A DNA stretch of 64,000 nt from positions 62,001-126,000 of the forward strand of contig NZ_WXVU01000009.1 in the NCBI RefSeq assembly GCF_009900745.1, in the 5' to 3' direction. Both the position numbers and the translations under genes were made by a program. How positions within the stretch are numbered: the first letter of the stretch is position 1; each line of letters opens with the position of its first letter. Under the pieces are notes generated by a model. It was not told the DNA's origin. It saw only the letters and a program-made list of their open reading frames with translations, and ran no database searches. Shown here in pieces: positions 16,274 through 25,051 of the stretch. This DNA comes from Chryseobacterium sp. c4a (lineage in GTDB: Bacteria; Bacteroidota; Bacteroidia; Flavobacteriales; Weeksellaceae).

Positions 16274-17653
16274 ATGAACACCTATCCGAAACGATGGCAG
16301 GCACTTAATTTCCTTATTGTCGGAGCTTTTCTTTCACCACTGGATTATTTTATCGTAAATATGGCATTGCCCTCCATAAAAAATGCTTTTAAAGCCAGTG
16401 ATCATCAGCTGCAAATGGTTATTGCCATTTATGGGCTTACTTATGGAGCCTTAGTAGTCTGTGGCGGCAGACTTGGCGATCTTTATGGGCGCAAGAAAAT
16501 TTTCACATTGGGATTGTATACCTTTTTGTTGTCTTCCCTGGCCTGCGCTTTTTCCCCTACTGTAACATGGCTAATTATTGCCAGATTATTTCAAGGAGTT
16601 GGAGCTTCATTACTTGCCCCTCAGGTTTTAGCTTCTATAAAAGTTTTGTTTAGCAGTAAGGAACAGCCCAAAGCAGTAAGTCTCTTTAGTTCAGTATTTG
16701 GGTTAGCCTCTGTCGTTGGACAATTGCTTGGTGGATTACTTCTCAGTATGCATTGGGGAAATTTCTCCTGGGAGCTTGTATTTCTTGTGAATGTCCCTAT
16801 CACTATTGTATGCATTGTGGGAGTTCATTTTACCATGGATAATAACCACCAAGAATCCAATTCAAGTATTGATTTAAAGGGAGCATTATTGCTGATTATT
16901 GCCCTGCTTATGCTGATTTGTCCACTTATTTTTGGACAGCAATATCAATGGGCATGGTGGATCTTTATGATAATGATATCAGGAATAGCTTTATTAATCA
17001 CTTTCATTAGATACGAAACATATCTATTAAAAAATGATCGTCCGGTACTGATAGATCCCACATTATTACAGCATCAACCTTTTGCATTGAGCCTTTTGAT
17101 CCTCTTCTTTTACAATTTTACCTCAGGTTTGTTTATTTGCTACCCATATTATCTACAGGAATTTTTACATCAGGATTCTATGCAGACAGGGCTAGCCATT
17201 GTACCTTATGGAATTGCTTTCTTTCTGGGTCCGTTGATGGTTTCCAAAATAAAACTTTCCTCTTATACAATGATCTATATTGGTTTGGGATTATTAATGG
17301 GTGGATTTATTTTCAGTGCATTATGCTTTTATTTTCAGCAAAAACCTTCTTTGATCACCCATATTACTTTATTTATGGCAGGGCTAGGTCATGGTATCAT
17401 TATGCCGGTTATGATGCGGACTGCTATTACATTTACAACTAAGGATAAAGCTGGCCAGGCCTCAGGATTAATCAGTATTGGAATTCAGGTTGGGAGTGTA
17501 TTGGGAGGCGCTGTTATTGGAACCCTATTTTTTAATCTGATTGAGGTGTTGGGATTTCCGGAGGCTTTTGCCGTAGCTATTGGTATGATCGGGGCTATTC
17601 AGATCATAGGAATGTGGGGTAATGGTAGATTACGAAAGTATATCACTGCTTGA
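16274..17653 (+). CDS. MFS drug exporter, DHA2 (EmrB/QacA) type
   Basis: The 459-residue protein is highly hydrophobic, with the MFS signature GGRLGDLYGRKKIF between the second and third helices and the antiporter-like motif SLFSSVFGLASVVGQLLGGLLLS in helix five. Its length and helix pattern fit the 14-helix DHA2 group. It would sit in the inner membrane and export drugs, dyes or organic anions in exchange for protons. It is divergent from the AraC gene at 15354 and followed 35 bases on by a small NTF2-like gene probably in the same transcript. The substrate is not visible. Confidence 0.88.
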   Translation: MNTYPKRWQALNFLIVGAFLSPLDYFIVNMALPSIKNAFKASDHQLQMVIAIYGLTYGALVVCGGRLGDLYGRKKIFTLGLYTFLLSSLACAFSPTVTWLIIARLFQGVGASLLAPQVLASIKVLFSSKEQPKAVSLFSSVFGLASVVGQLLGGLLLSMHWGNFSWELVFLVNVPITIVCIVGVHFTMDNNHQESNSSIDLKGALLLIIALLMLICPLIFGQQYQWAWWIFMIMISGIALLITFIRYETYLLKNDRPVLIDPTLLQHQPFALSLLILFFYNFTSGLFICYPYYLQEFLHQDSMQTGLAIVPYGIAFFLGPLMVSKIKLSSYTMIYIGLGLLMGGFIFSALCFYFQQKPSLITHITLFMAGLGHGIIMPVMMRTAITFTTKDKAGQASGLISIGIQVGSVLGGAVIGTLFFNLIEVLGFPEAFAVAIGMIGAIQIIGMWGNGRLRKYITA

Positions 17654-17688
17654 TTTTATAAACAAAAAATATTATAAATTTTAAATCT

Positions 17689-18078
17689 ATGAACAACAAA
17701 GAAAAAATTAACACCGAATTAAAAGACTTCTGCGAAAATATTGAAAACTTATTTCAAGGGAATGCTCAGAATAAGGATCTCCTATTCAAAAAGATACTTT
17801 CAGGGTTCTCTCCCGAATTCAAAATGATTAATGGTGACGGGAACACTATTACCTTCGCTATGTTTTCAGATTGGCTTCCAAGCGTTTTTGGAAAATTTCC
17901 AGATCGAAAAGTGCAGATTGAAAACATAGAAATTCATCAAACTGAACACCATGGCCTGGCTACTTATATTGAAATTCAGACAACAGAGGGAATCGCAAAC
18001 CAACGAACAGGCTCAGCTGTCTTTCTTTGCAATGAAGAAAAAGCATTATGGTATCATCTCGTAGAGAGCTGGATATAA
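17689..18078 (+). CDS. Small NTF2/SnoaL-like hypothetical protein
   Basis: The 129-residue protein has the alpha-plus-beta pattern of the NTF2-like superfamily: two N-terminal helices (NTELKDFCENIENLF), a central segment with FSPEFKMINGDGN, then strands HHGLATYIEIQTTEG and the closing WYHLVESWI. Such proteins bind small ligands or act as isomerases. It lies 35 bases after the MFS exporter and shares its terminator, so it probably belongs to the same response. No catalytic set is obvious. Confidence 0.65.
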   Translation: MNNKEKINTELKDFCENIENLFQGNAQNKDLLFKKILSGFSPEFKMINGDGNTITFAMFSDWLPSVFGKFPDRKVQIENIEIHQTEHHGLATYIEIQTTEGIANQRTGSAVFLCNEEKALWYHLVESWI

Positions 18079-18113
18079 AAAAACGGACTGTTGATGAAAC
18101 AGTCCGTTTTTTT
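18077..18113. terminator. Bidirectional hairpin terminator
   Basis: A 16-bp stem (AAAAAAACGGACTGTT and its complement, loop of 5) sits between convergent genes, with A-runs and T-runs on both sides. Confidence 0.92.
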
Positions 18114-18128
18114 TATATTTCAATGGCA

Positions 18129-19289
18129 TTATTTATCATTTCTAAACACCTTCATCTTTCCAGCCATAATGCTTAATAGAATTCCAAAGCAGGCAAAAAG
18201 ACCATAAGAATATCTGAGATCAAAGCCTTCTGCAATATATCCAATCAGAGGTGGCCCAATCAGAAATCCTAAAAAGGAAATACTGGATACAAAAGACAAA
18301 GCAATACTTGGTGCTACGGTGTTCACCTTTCCAATCGTACTATAAACTGACGGCACACTTAAAGAAGCTCCAAGTCCGATAATCATAAATGCAATGATAC
18401 AGATCCATAGTTCAGGAAAGAAAACACTCAGGAAAAGACCAATACTCATTAGGGCTCCGCAAAACTGCAATACAGTGCGTTTTCCCAATTTTTCAATGAT
18501 TTTATTCCCAACAAACCTTCCTAAAGTCATCATTAAGATAAAGCTCGTATATCCCAATATAACAAGGTTTTCCGGCGCTTTTACGATGGTTTGAAAATAA
18601 ACCCCACTCCAGTCAAACATAGCTCCTTCAATAGCCATACTTAAAAAACCAATAATCCCTAATCCCACCAAGGTAGGATTCACAGATTTAAAAATAGATT
18701 GTGTTTGCGGCTCTGCTTTATGAATAATATTCGTGAGATTATTTCTGCTATACAGCCAAAGTAAAGACACCAAAACAAAGGTCAGTACAAAATGATGAAA
18801 CGTTTCTATGTGCAGATTAATAGCAAGCAATCCTAATACTGCTCCCACCAGCCCGGCAAAACACCATGCCCCATGATAGGAAGACAATAATGTTCTTTTT
18901 GTAATAGATTCTATTTCAATAGCCTGGGTATTGATCGCTATATTACATAAGTTTCCACTCACACCAAAGAAAAACAAGACCACCGCCAGAATCCAATAAG
19001 ACGGTGAAAGCCCAATTAATAAAAGACATACCGGGTAGATCAAAAAACAGGTTTTAATGATTCTGCTGCTTCCGTATTTACTAATTAGTTTTCCAGATAA
19101 CATCATCGTAGAAAGCTGACCTATCGGCATTAGCAGTAAAAGTGTTCCCAGCTGTGCTTCATTAATAGAAAGCGCCTCCTTAATAATGGGAATACGGCTC
19201 GCCCATGACGAGAAAACAAGTCCGTGGGCAAAGAAAAGTAAAAAACAAGCCGTAGGCATTTTCACATTGAATGATTCTCTATCTTGCAT
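18129..19289 (-). CDS. MFS transporter, FucP/sugar-permease-like
   Basis: The 386-residue protein has about twelve hydrophobic helices and resembles the small MFS group related to fucose permease (FFAHGLVFSSWASRIPIIKEAL at the start; GRFVGNKIIEKLGKRTVL in the central loop). It belongs in the inner membrane as a proton symporter or exporter of a sugar or similar compound. It is divergent from the AraC gene at 19483, and the promoter side carries two ATTCCATTTT repeats 21 bases apart, so it is likely under that regulator. On the minus strand TAACTTCG, one base off TAnnTTTG, serves as the probable -7 box. Confidence 0.85.
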   Translation of the reverse strand: MQDRESFNVKMPTACFLLFFAHGLVFSSWASRIPIIKEALSINEAQLGTLLLLMPIGQLSTMMLSGKLISKYGSSRIIKTCFLIYPVCLLLIGLSPSYWILAVVLFFFGVSGNLCNIAINTQAIEIESITKRTLLSSYHGAWCFAGLVGAVLGLLAINLHIETFHHFVLTFVLVSLLWLYSRNNLTNIIHKAEPQTQSIFKSVNPTLVGLGIIGFLSMAIEGAMFDWSGVYFQTIVKAPENLVILGYTSFILMMTLGRFVGNKIIEKLGKRTVLQFCGALMSIGLFLSVFFPELWICIIAFMIIGLGASLSVPSVYSTIGKVNTVAPSIALSFVSSISFLGFLIGPPLIGYIAEGFDLRYSYGLFACFGILLSIMAGKMKVFRNDK

Positions 19290-19351
19290 TATAACAGTGT
19301 TTGATTAAAATTTCCGTTTGCGAAGTTAGGAACACTCTTCCAATAAAATAC

Positions 19352-19382
19352 ATTCCATTTTTGATATTTTATATTCCATTTT
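19352..19382. promoter_or_regulatory. AraC-type operator: ATTCCATTTT twice, 21 bp apart
   Basis: Exact 10-base copies lie at 19352-19361 and 19373-19382, two helical turns apart in the same orientation. They sit immediately upstream of a minus-strand promoter made of TATTGG and TAACTTCG, the position expected for an AraC activator. The divergent AraC gene is 100 bases away. Confidence 0.7.
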
Positions 19383-19415
19383 AAACAATGCTTTTAAAAA
19401 GAAAAATTAACTGCT

Positions 19416-19423
19416 TACATTTG
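19416..19423 (+). promoter_or_regulatory. -7 box of the AraC gene at 19483
   Basis: TACATTTG is an exact TAnnTTTG, 60 bases before the ATG. Confidence 0.5.
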
Positions 19424-19482
19424 ATCACTGAAATATCGTTCCTCAAATTATTAACCATTCTAAGAAGTAATCCAACTGTACA

Positions 19483-20328
19483 ATGATAGAGATAAAGCCC
19501 AATTTTGAAGGATTATGTATTGAAAAATACACCCAAAATAACCTCTCTGAATTCCATCGAAAGGCAGGAAATCTAAATAAACTGCTGCTTTGTTTTGTAT
19601 CAAATGGCACATTGGATCTTCAAATCAATACCCTTCCTTTTCCTATACAGGCCAATTCTATCATCATGTTATTGCCTGATACTGACCTGGGAAGTTTTTC
19701 CGGCAGCAATGATCTTGAACTCTCCGTATTTTTCATCTCTCTGGATTTCATTAGCACTTATAGTTTTCTGACTGTTCTACTAGCCAGTGATGAAATTAAA
19801 TTCAATCCGGTAATAAAAACAGAATCTTCAGCAAGAAAGCTCATTTGGTCTACCGTAAAGCTCATTCAGGAATACAACAGCAAAACAAAAGAAGAAAGCA
19901 CACTGGAATCTGTTCAATATCTACTCTACGCTCTTCTGGAACTGATTTCAAAGCTTTATCTACCGGTAATTAAAAACAACAGCCTTTTACAAACCCGAAG
20001 TCAAGGCATTATTGATCATTTTTTTGAATTGCTAAACAAACATGGGCATTTGGAACGAAGTGTCTTATTTTATTCTGACCAATTGCATCTTTCTCCGCAG
20101 TATTTAAGCAGCTTAATCAAAAAGGAAACCGGAAAGCCCATCAAACAATGGATAAGCTACAGAGTCATCAAACAGGCTGAAGAACTTCTTAAAACGACTT
20201 CATTATCCATTAAAGAAATCAGCAATCAGTTACAATTTGTAGATTCTTCTTTATTTTGCAGGTATTTCAGACGTTGTACGGGCATTACAGCCAATACCTA
20301 CAGGGAAAATTACCGAATTAAGAAATAA
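19483..20328 (+). CDS. AraC-family transcriptional regulator
   Basis: The 281-residue protein has a beta-rich sensor half (LLCFVSNGTLDLQINTLPFPIQANSIIMLLPD) and a C-terminal double HTH: YSDQLHLSPQYLSSLIKKETGK as the first helix-turn-helix and ISNQLQFVDSSLFCRYFRRCTGITANTYR as the second, the family signature. It is divergent from the MFS transporter at 18129, and direct repeats lie upstream of the transporter promoter, so it most likely activates that gene in response to a transported compound. Confidence 0.9.
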   Translation: MIEIKPNFEGLCIEKYTQNNLSEFHRKAGNLNKLLLCFVSNGTLDLQINTLPFPIQANSIIMLLPDTDLGSFSGSNDLELSVFFISLDFISTYSFLTVLLASDEIKFNPVIKTESSARKLIWSTVKLIQEYNSKTKEESTLESVQYLLYALLELISKLYLPVIKNNSLLQTRSQGIIDHFFELLNKHGHLERSVLFYSDQLHLSPQYLSSLIKKETGKPIKQWISYRVIKQAEELLKTTSLSIKEISNQLQFVDSSLFCRYFRRCTGITANTYRENYRIKK

Positions 20329-20459
20329 ATTAGATCATCCTCCTCACTAAAACTCGTTCATTATGACAACCATTTCCTGAATAACAAGAAATCATAGGGT
20401 ATGTATAAACCAGTGGAAGTATTTTGTAATTTAGCATCCACAAAAAAAGAAACCGAATT

Positions 20460-21089
20460 ATGCCAGGAAAACCATTGCTGCTTTCTGCAGCATGTCTGCT
20501 TTTTATTCATTGCAAAAAAGAAGATATTCAGAAGCCGCAAGCTGTACAAGATACTATCAAACAAAAAAGTACTATACATTCGACCCCAAAACTTCAGGAT
20601 AATACGGCCATTGAAACCGTAAAGTCATTTGTAACCTGGTATAGAGATCATGAAGATGATCTGTCTCACTTCAACACAATAAAAGGGGGTTCTCAGGATG
20701 GAAACGAGCCTGCTGCAGACTATGCCGTTGACTTCAATCAGGTGGATAAAGAAATAACCTTTCTAAAAAGCAGCTATTTTTTATCTGAAAAGTTTCTTTC
20801 CGCTTATAAACAAAATTATGTGGAAGGAGATGAGTATTTTAAAAAGAATCCGGCTAATGACGGCCCTCCACACGGTTTTGACTATGATTATTTTTTTAAA
20901 ACCCAGGATGATTATCAATCTGACCTACAAGACATTAAATCGATACAATTCACTGCCAATCAGAACAATCCTCAATCATGTAGTGTAAAGTTTCATTTAA
21001 AAAATTCTGGGATGACTTATCAATACACCCTGAGCAAAAACAATCGTAATCAATGGCAAATTGATTCCATTGAAAACATCAGTCAATAA
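20460..21089 (+). CDS. Lipoprotein, DUF3828-like
   Basis: The 209-residue protein has a short lipoprotein signal (MPGKPLLLSAACLLFIHC, lipidated at Cys18, followed by KKED). The mature part, with ETVKSFVTWYRDHEDDLSHFNT and the later YDYFFKTQDDYQSDLQDIKSI, resembles the DUF3828 family of periplasmic proteins. It has no catalytic motif I recognise. It stands alone between the AraC gene and an acetyltransferase gene on the same strand. Confidence 0.65.
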   Translation: MPGKPLLLSAACLLFIHCKKEDIQKPQAVQDTIKQKSTIHSTPKLQDNTAIETVKSFVTWYRDHEDDLSHFNTIKGGSQDGNEPAADYAVDFNQVDKEITFLKSSYFLSEKFLSAYKQNYVEGDEYFKKNPANDGPPHGFDYDYFFKTQDDYQSDLQDIKSIQFTANQNNPQSCSVKFHLKNSGMTYQYTLSKNNRNQWQIDSIENISQ

Positions 21090-21176
21090 ATTTTATTCAG
21101 ACAAAACAAAAATTCAATTAATTAAATACCACAATTGTTTGTTTTTAATTAATTTAGTTGCTCCAAAAAATATGAT

Positions 21177-21794
21177 ATGAAGGAGAAATGGATATCACAT
21201 CCTACCACTTTAGAAGGAACAAATGTAGAGTTGATTCCTTTAGAAAAAGAGCATTTTGAAGAATTATTTGCTGCCGCTGCAGATAAAGACCTTTGGGCCT
21301 TGATTCCTACCGACGGGACAGACAGAACGATATTTTATCAAAACTACGAATTAGCCCTATCAGAACGTGAAACAGAAAGACAATATCCTTTCGTTATAAG
21401 ACATAAGGAAACTCAAAAACTGATAGGTTCCACAAGATTTTTTGAAATTTATCCTTCAGACAAAAAATTAGAAATCGGCTGGACTTGGATTACCAAAGAG
21501 TTTTGGGGAACTTCGATCAATTTAGAATGCAAATTACTATTGCTCACTTACTGCTTTGAAGTATTAAAGACCAATCGGGTACAGCTGAAAACAAAAGACA
21601 ATAACATCAGATCCAGAAAAGCCATCGAAAAAATAGGCGGAGTATTTGAAGGAATTTTACGTAAAGACAAAATTCAAAATGATGGTACTACCCGAAACGC
21701 CGCCTATTACAGTATTCTGGATGATGAGTGGGAAGCAGCAAGACAAAAAATAGAAGCACTGATCAGAGAAAAAGAAACTTCATTGAAAAGCTAA
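21177..21794 (+). CDS. GNAT acetyltransferase, RimJ/RimL type
   Basis: The 205-residue protein has a full GNAT fold of the RimJ/L group: TTLEGTNVELIPLEKEHFEELF at the start, IGSTRFFEIYPSDKKLEIGWTWITKEFWGT as the central sheet, and NRVQLKTKDNNIRSRKAIEKIGGVFEGILRKD as the acetyl-CoA-binding helix and end strand. It acetylates an amine of a protein, aminoglycoside or small metabolite; the target cannot be told. A terminator follows at 21837. Confidence 0.85.
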   Translation: MKEKWISHPTTLEGTNVELIPLEKEHFEELFAAAADKDLWALIPTDGTDRTIFYQNYELALSERETERQYPFVIRHKETQKLIGSTRFFEIYPSDKKLEIGWTWITKEFWGTSINLECKLLLLTYCFEVLKTNRVQLKTKDNNIRSRKAIEKIGGVFEGILRKDKIQNDGTTRNAAYYSILDDEWEAARQKIEALIREKETSLKS

Positions 21795-21836
21795 AATTTA
21801 AGCTTTTGAAAGGTAAAATGATCTAAAAATATAAAG

Positions 21837-21870
21837 ATCAGGCGTAAAACATAAAATTTTTACGCCTGAT
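21837..21870. terminator. Bidirectional hairpin terminator
   Basis: A perfect 13-bp stem (ATCAGGCGTAAAA and TTTTACGCCTGAT, loop of 8) separates two convergent genes. Confidence 0.85.
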
Positions 21871-21887
21871 TATCTATCAACAATCAC

Positions 21888-22895
21888 TTACTTTTTGATT
21901 ATTTTCTTTGAAATAATAGTTCCATTCTTCAATTCCCCCTGAAGGATATAAATACCTTTAGACAGTTTTGAAACATTAATATTTCTGGAATTTTCAGCAG
22001 TTAAAACAGTCTTTCCTTCTAAAGAATTAATTGTAATCTTTTTAAGATCCTCTTTGGAGGTTACTGTAATATAATCAGAGCTTGGATTAGGATATACTAT
22101 AATTTCTGCCTTTTTGTTGTCCAGATCAGCTGTAGATAGCACTGAAGAATCAATATAAGACACTGATTTAGAAGTATTTGAAACTCCATTCAGTACAGAA
22201 GTATTAATAGCAAAACTGAAAACCATCCCGCCCGTCTGACTCACCCATTGGTAAGACTCATTCGTATAAGTCGCAGTAATAGGGGCAGGCGAACTGGCAA
22301 TGACCTGTGTAGCCGTTCTCATTCTTTTTATTCTCAATACATTAGGATATGTCCCTTTTGGAGTAATCACTGTACCATAGCCATCAACAGTAACACTCAC
22401 CTGCCCTGTTTCATTTACATTTCCAATAGCAGCGGAAACACTGTTAAACTCATAAGTATCATCAAACTGCTGCAGGTAAGTAATCGGAAATTTATACTCA
22501 ATTAAAGGGTTTACATAAGTAACTGTAACATCTCCCAATGCTGGCCCCGAATAAGATCCCAGCATCGTAGCGTCAGTATCTGTCATAGAACTAAAATCAC
22601 TTGTGTCTACATTAGTCAACATTGAAATTCTGTTCGCTCCCGGAAATCGAAAACAATTGGTTTGCCCGGGACATACCCTATTCACAAATGAAACAGGGTT
22701 AACTCCTGTATACGCTGAAAAATCCCAGGTAATATTGGCACCGGAAGAACCTGCAGTAATGGAAGTTCCTGTTACATCTCCAGACTTCAAATTAATAGTA
22801 CTATTAATACGATCTACTCCTGCCCGTGTTATCGATGGCTGCGCATAAGACATTATTCCGGCAGTTAGGAATAAAATAAAGTTTAATTTTTTCAT
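21888..22895 (-). CDS. Secreted protein with T9SS type A sorting domain
   Basis: The start at 22895 (MKKLNFILFLTAGIMSYAQ) gives a clean signal peptide; the longer frame does not. The 335-residue protein has a beta-rich body, GDVTGTSITAGSSGANITWDFSAY onward, and a C-terminal T9SS sorting domain, from IIVYPNPSSDYITVTSKED to the end IISKKIIKK. It is exported by the type IX system to the cell surface. The body has no recognised enzyme motif; an adhesin-like or surface-binding role is possible. Confidence 0.82.
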   Translation of the reverse strand: MKKLNFILFLTAGIMSYAQPSITRAGVDRINSTINLKSGDVTGTSITAGSSGANITWDFSAYTGVNPVSFVNRVCPGQTNCFRFPGANRISMLTNVDTSDFSSMTDTDATMLGSYSGPALGDVTVTYVNPLIEYKFPITYLQQFDDTYEFNSVSAAIGNVNETGQVSVTVDGYGTVITPKGTYPNVLRIKRMRTATQVIASSPAPITATYTNESYQWVSQTGGMVFSFAINTSVLNGVSNTSKSVSYIDSSVLSTADLDNKKAEIIVYPNPSSDYITVTSKEDLKKITINSLEGKTVLTAENSRNINVSKLSKGIYILQGELKNGTIISKKIIKK

Positions 22896-23020
22896 GATAT
22901 TTTGATTTAAGGTTGTTTGCTTAATAATTTTCCTCATGAATATAACACCCATTATTTCTTACCTTATATTTTTATCTACCCAAAGCCATGTTTATTCTAC
23001 CAACTGCACTCAACAAAATA

Positions 23021-23039
23021 CCCAGCCATTCCGGCTGGG
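23021..23039 (-). terminator. Hairpin terminator after the AraC gene at 23053
   Basis: CCCAGCC and GGCTGGG form a 7-bp GC-rich stem with a 5-base loop, followed on the minus strand by TATTTTGTT. Confidence 0.75.
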
Positions 23040-23052
23040 CATACTCTTATAC

Positions 23053-23967
23053 TTAATTAAACAATTGTCTGTAGCTTAAAGGTGTTTGATCTGTTTTCTT
23101 TTTAAATAATTTATTAAAAGACTGCGGATGCTCAAACCCTAGTGCATAGGCTACTTCCGAGACAGAAAAACGGGTTGTTGTAAGATATTCTTTCGCTTTT
23201 TCAATCAGCTTTTCGTGAATATGCTGCTGAGCATTCTGTCCCGTAAGATTTCTTAGCATATCACTAAGGTAGTGCGGCGACAGGTTCAGTTCATAAGCCA
23301 GAAACTCTACAGTGGGAAGTCCTTGAGCCAATGTCTTCTCCTGAGTAAAATAATCTTCCAATATCAGATCCATTTTAGTCAACAGATCATTATTAACGGC
23401 CTTTCTTGTAATAAACTGTCTTTTATAAAAACGGTTGCTGTAATTCAGAAGCACTTCAATATAAGAAACCACAACATCCTGACTCACTTCATCAATGGCT
23501 GTATTAAGTTCATTTATAATACTGTCCAGCAACCCTGTAATGATATTTTTTTCCTGATCAGACAGATGCAGTGCTTCATTAGTATCGTAGGAAAAGAATC
23601 CGAAATTTTTAATATTTCTAGCCAAAGGATAACTTCTCAAAAAATCCGGATGAATCAACAATGTGTATCCACAATACCCGGTACTTTCATCCGTTGAAAG
23701 AACTTGTCCCGGGGCTGTAAACATCATTCCGCCTTCATTAAAATCATAATACCCCTGCCCATATCCCATTTTTCCTACTTTGGAATATTTATATGAGATT
23801 TTATAAAAATTAAAAATAAAACTTCTGCTCAACAATTCCTTATTGACAACCATTTTCGTATTATCCACAAGACTTACCAGCGGATGCAGTGGTTTAGGAA
23901 GCTGCAAAAGAGTATGCAGTTCTGAAATGGATGAAATTTTCCGAGGGATATGATCTTTCTTTTCCAT
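23053..23967 (-). CDS. AraC-family transcriptional regulator
   Basis: The 304-residue protein has an N-terminal sensor domain (GYGQGYYDFNEGGMMFTAPGQVLSTDE) and a C-terminal double HTH, EFLAYELNLSPHYLSDMLRNLTGQ and VSEVAYALGFEHPQSFNKLFKKKTDQTPLSYR. It lies 59 bases downstream of the SDR gene on the same strand, so the two may be one transcript. The SDR promoter carries two GCCAAAAYGG repeats 21 bases apart that would suit this regulator, so it likely controls its own unit. Confidence 0.9.
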   Translation of the reverse strand: MEKKDHIPRKISSISELHTLLQLPKPLHPLVSLVDNTKMVVNKELLSRSFIFNFYKISYKYSKVGKMGYGQGYYDFNEGGMMFTAPGQVLSTDESTGYCGYTLLIHPDFLRSYPLARNIKNFGFFSYDTNEALHLSDQEKNIITGLLDSIINELNTAIDEVSQDVVVSYIEVLLNYSNRFYKRQFITRKAVNNDLLTKMDLILEDYFTQEKTLAQGLPTVEFLAYELNLSPHYLSDMLRNLTGQNAQQHIHEKLIEKAKEYLTTTRFSVSEVAYALGFEHPQSFNKLFKKKTDQTPLSYRQLFN

Positions 23968-24026
23968 GATATAAATTTACAAATTATCAGATTAAAAACA
24001 CAGCAATCACACTGTTTTATAACACT

Positions 24027-24824
24027 TTAAAAAAACTGTTTACCCAATTGCTCTCTGAATGCTTCCGCTCCTATTTCCAAACGTTGCGTATACAAGGTTT
24101 TGGCATCTTCACCTGCCACATATCTTAATTGCTTTTTACCGTCTGTCGCAGCCTCATAAACTACTTCTGCAATTTGTTCTGCGGTAGAAGCCACTTCCAT
24201 CATTCCTTCCATTTTGGAATATAGAGCGTTTATAATGTCTTCATAGGCAGGACTTGATGCAGAATCCAAAGAACGGCTTACAAAATCAGTCTTAATTCCT
24301 CCGGGAGAAACCGTTTTAATATCAATTCCGAAAGAATTCAATTCAAAAGCCATACTTTCGCTCCAGCCTTCTAATGCCCATTTTGTAGCATGGTAAATTG
24401 AATTCAGAGGGAAAGTCATCAATCCACCAATAGAAGTTGTAGTAATAAAGATTCCTTTCTCTTTTTCTCTAAAATAAGGGGTAAATGCCTGAGTAACTCG
24501 GATAGTCCCCAATAAATTAGTATTCATTTGTCTTACAATCTGTTCATCGCTCAATGCCTCCAAAGGCCCCATAAGACCGTATCCTGCATTATTAAAAACC
24601 ACATCTACATCTCCCAATTCTAGAGTTTTCTTTACAATAGCTTGTATCTGTTCCGGATGAGTTACATCCAAAGGAAGTACCGTTACATTATCCAGAGACG
24701 CAAGATCTGAACCTGCATCAGGGTTTCTCATGGTAGCAATTACCTTCCATCCTTTTTGTTGAAATAATTGTGCAGTTGCTCTTCCTAATCCTGTAGAAGC
24801 TCCTGTTATAAAAATTGTTTTCAT
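24027..24824 (-). CDS. Short-chain dehydrogenase/reductase (SDR)
   Basis: The 265-residue protein is a classical SDR with the NAD(P) motif TGASTGLGRATA, the NNAG motif (VVFNNAGYGLMGP), and the catalytic serine and YxxxK in SIGGLMTFPLNSIYHATKWALEG. It is a soluble NAD(P)H-dependent oxidoreductase of an unidentified alcohol or ketone. An AraC gene follows on the same strand. A candidate -7 box GAACTTTG at 24850-24857 and AraC-like direct repeats at 24882-24912 lie upstream. Confidence 0.9.
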   Translation of the reverse strand: MKTIFITGASTGLGRATAQLFQQKGWKVIATMRNPDAGSDLASLDNVTVLPLDVTHPEQIQAIVKKTLELGDVDVVFNNAGYGLMGPLEALSDEQIVRQMNTNLLGTIRVTQAFTPYFREKEKGIFITTTSIGGLMTFPLNSIYHATKWALEGWSESMAFELNSFGIDIKTVSPGGIKTDFVSRSLDSASSPAYEDIINALYSKMEGMMEVASTAEQIAEVVYEAATDGKKQLRYVAGEDAKTLYTQRLEIGAEAFREQLGKQFF

Positions 24825-24881
24825 TTTTTTCTTGTTTAAAATTACAGGACAAAGTTCAGAATCATCACAACAATAAGAGTT

Positions 24882-24912
24882 GCCAAAACGGGCTAAGCTG
24901 TAGCCAAAATGG
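24882..24912. promoter_or_regulatory. AraC-type operator: GCCAAAAYGG twice, 21 bp apart
   Basis: GCCAAAACGG (24882-24891) and GCCAAAATGG (24903-24912) match at nine of ten bases and lie two helical turns apart in the same orientation. They are 25 bases upstream of GAACTTTG, the likely SDR -7 box, so they fit an AraC activator site. Confidence 0.65.
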
Positions 24913-25029
24913 ATTTAATACTCACAACAAACGATCAATCGATGATCCCATGATTCTGATACCTTGTTTCATAAAAAAGGATTTCTAGACGGGTCTATTG
25001 TAAGCATCCTTCTTTTTCCTGTTTTTTTG

Positions 25030-25037
25030 TAAGTTTG
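25030..25037 (+). promoter_or_regulatory. -7 box of the SNF2 helicase gene
   Basis: TAAGTTTG is an exact TAnnTTTG, 14 bases before the ATG at 25052. Confidence 0.6.
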
Positions 25038-25051
25038 TATGATCAATTTTT

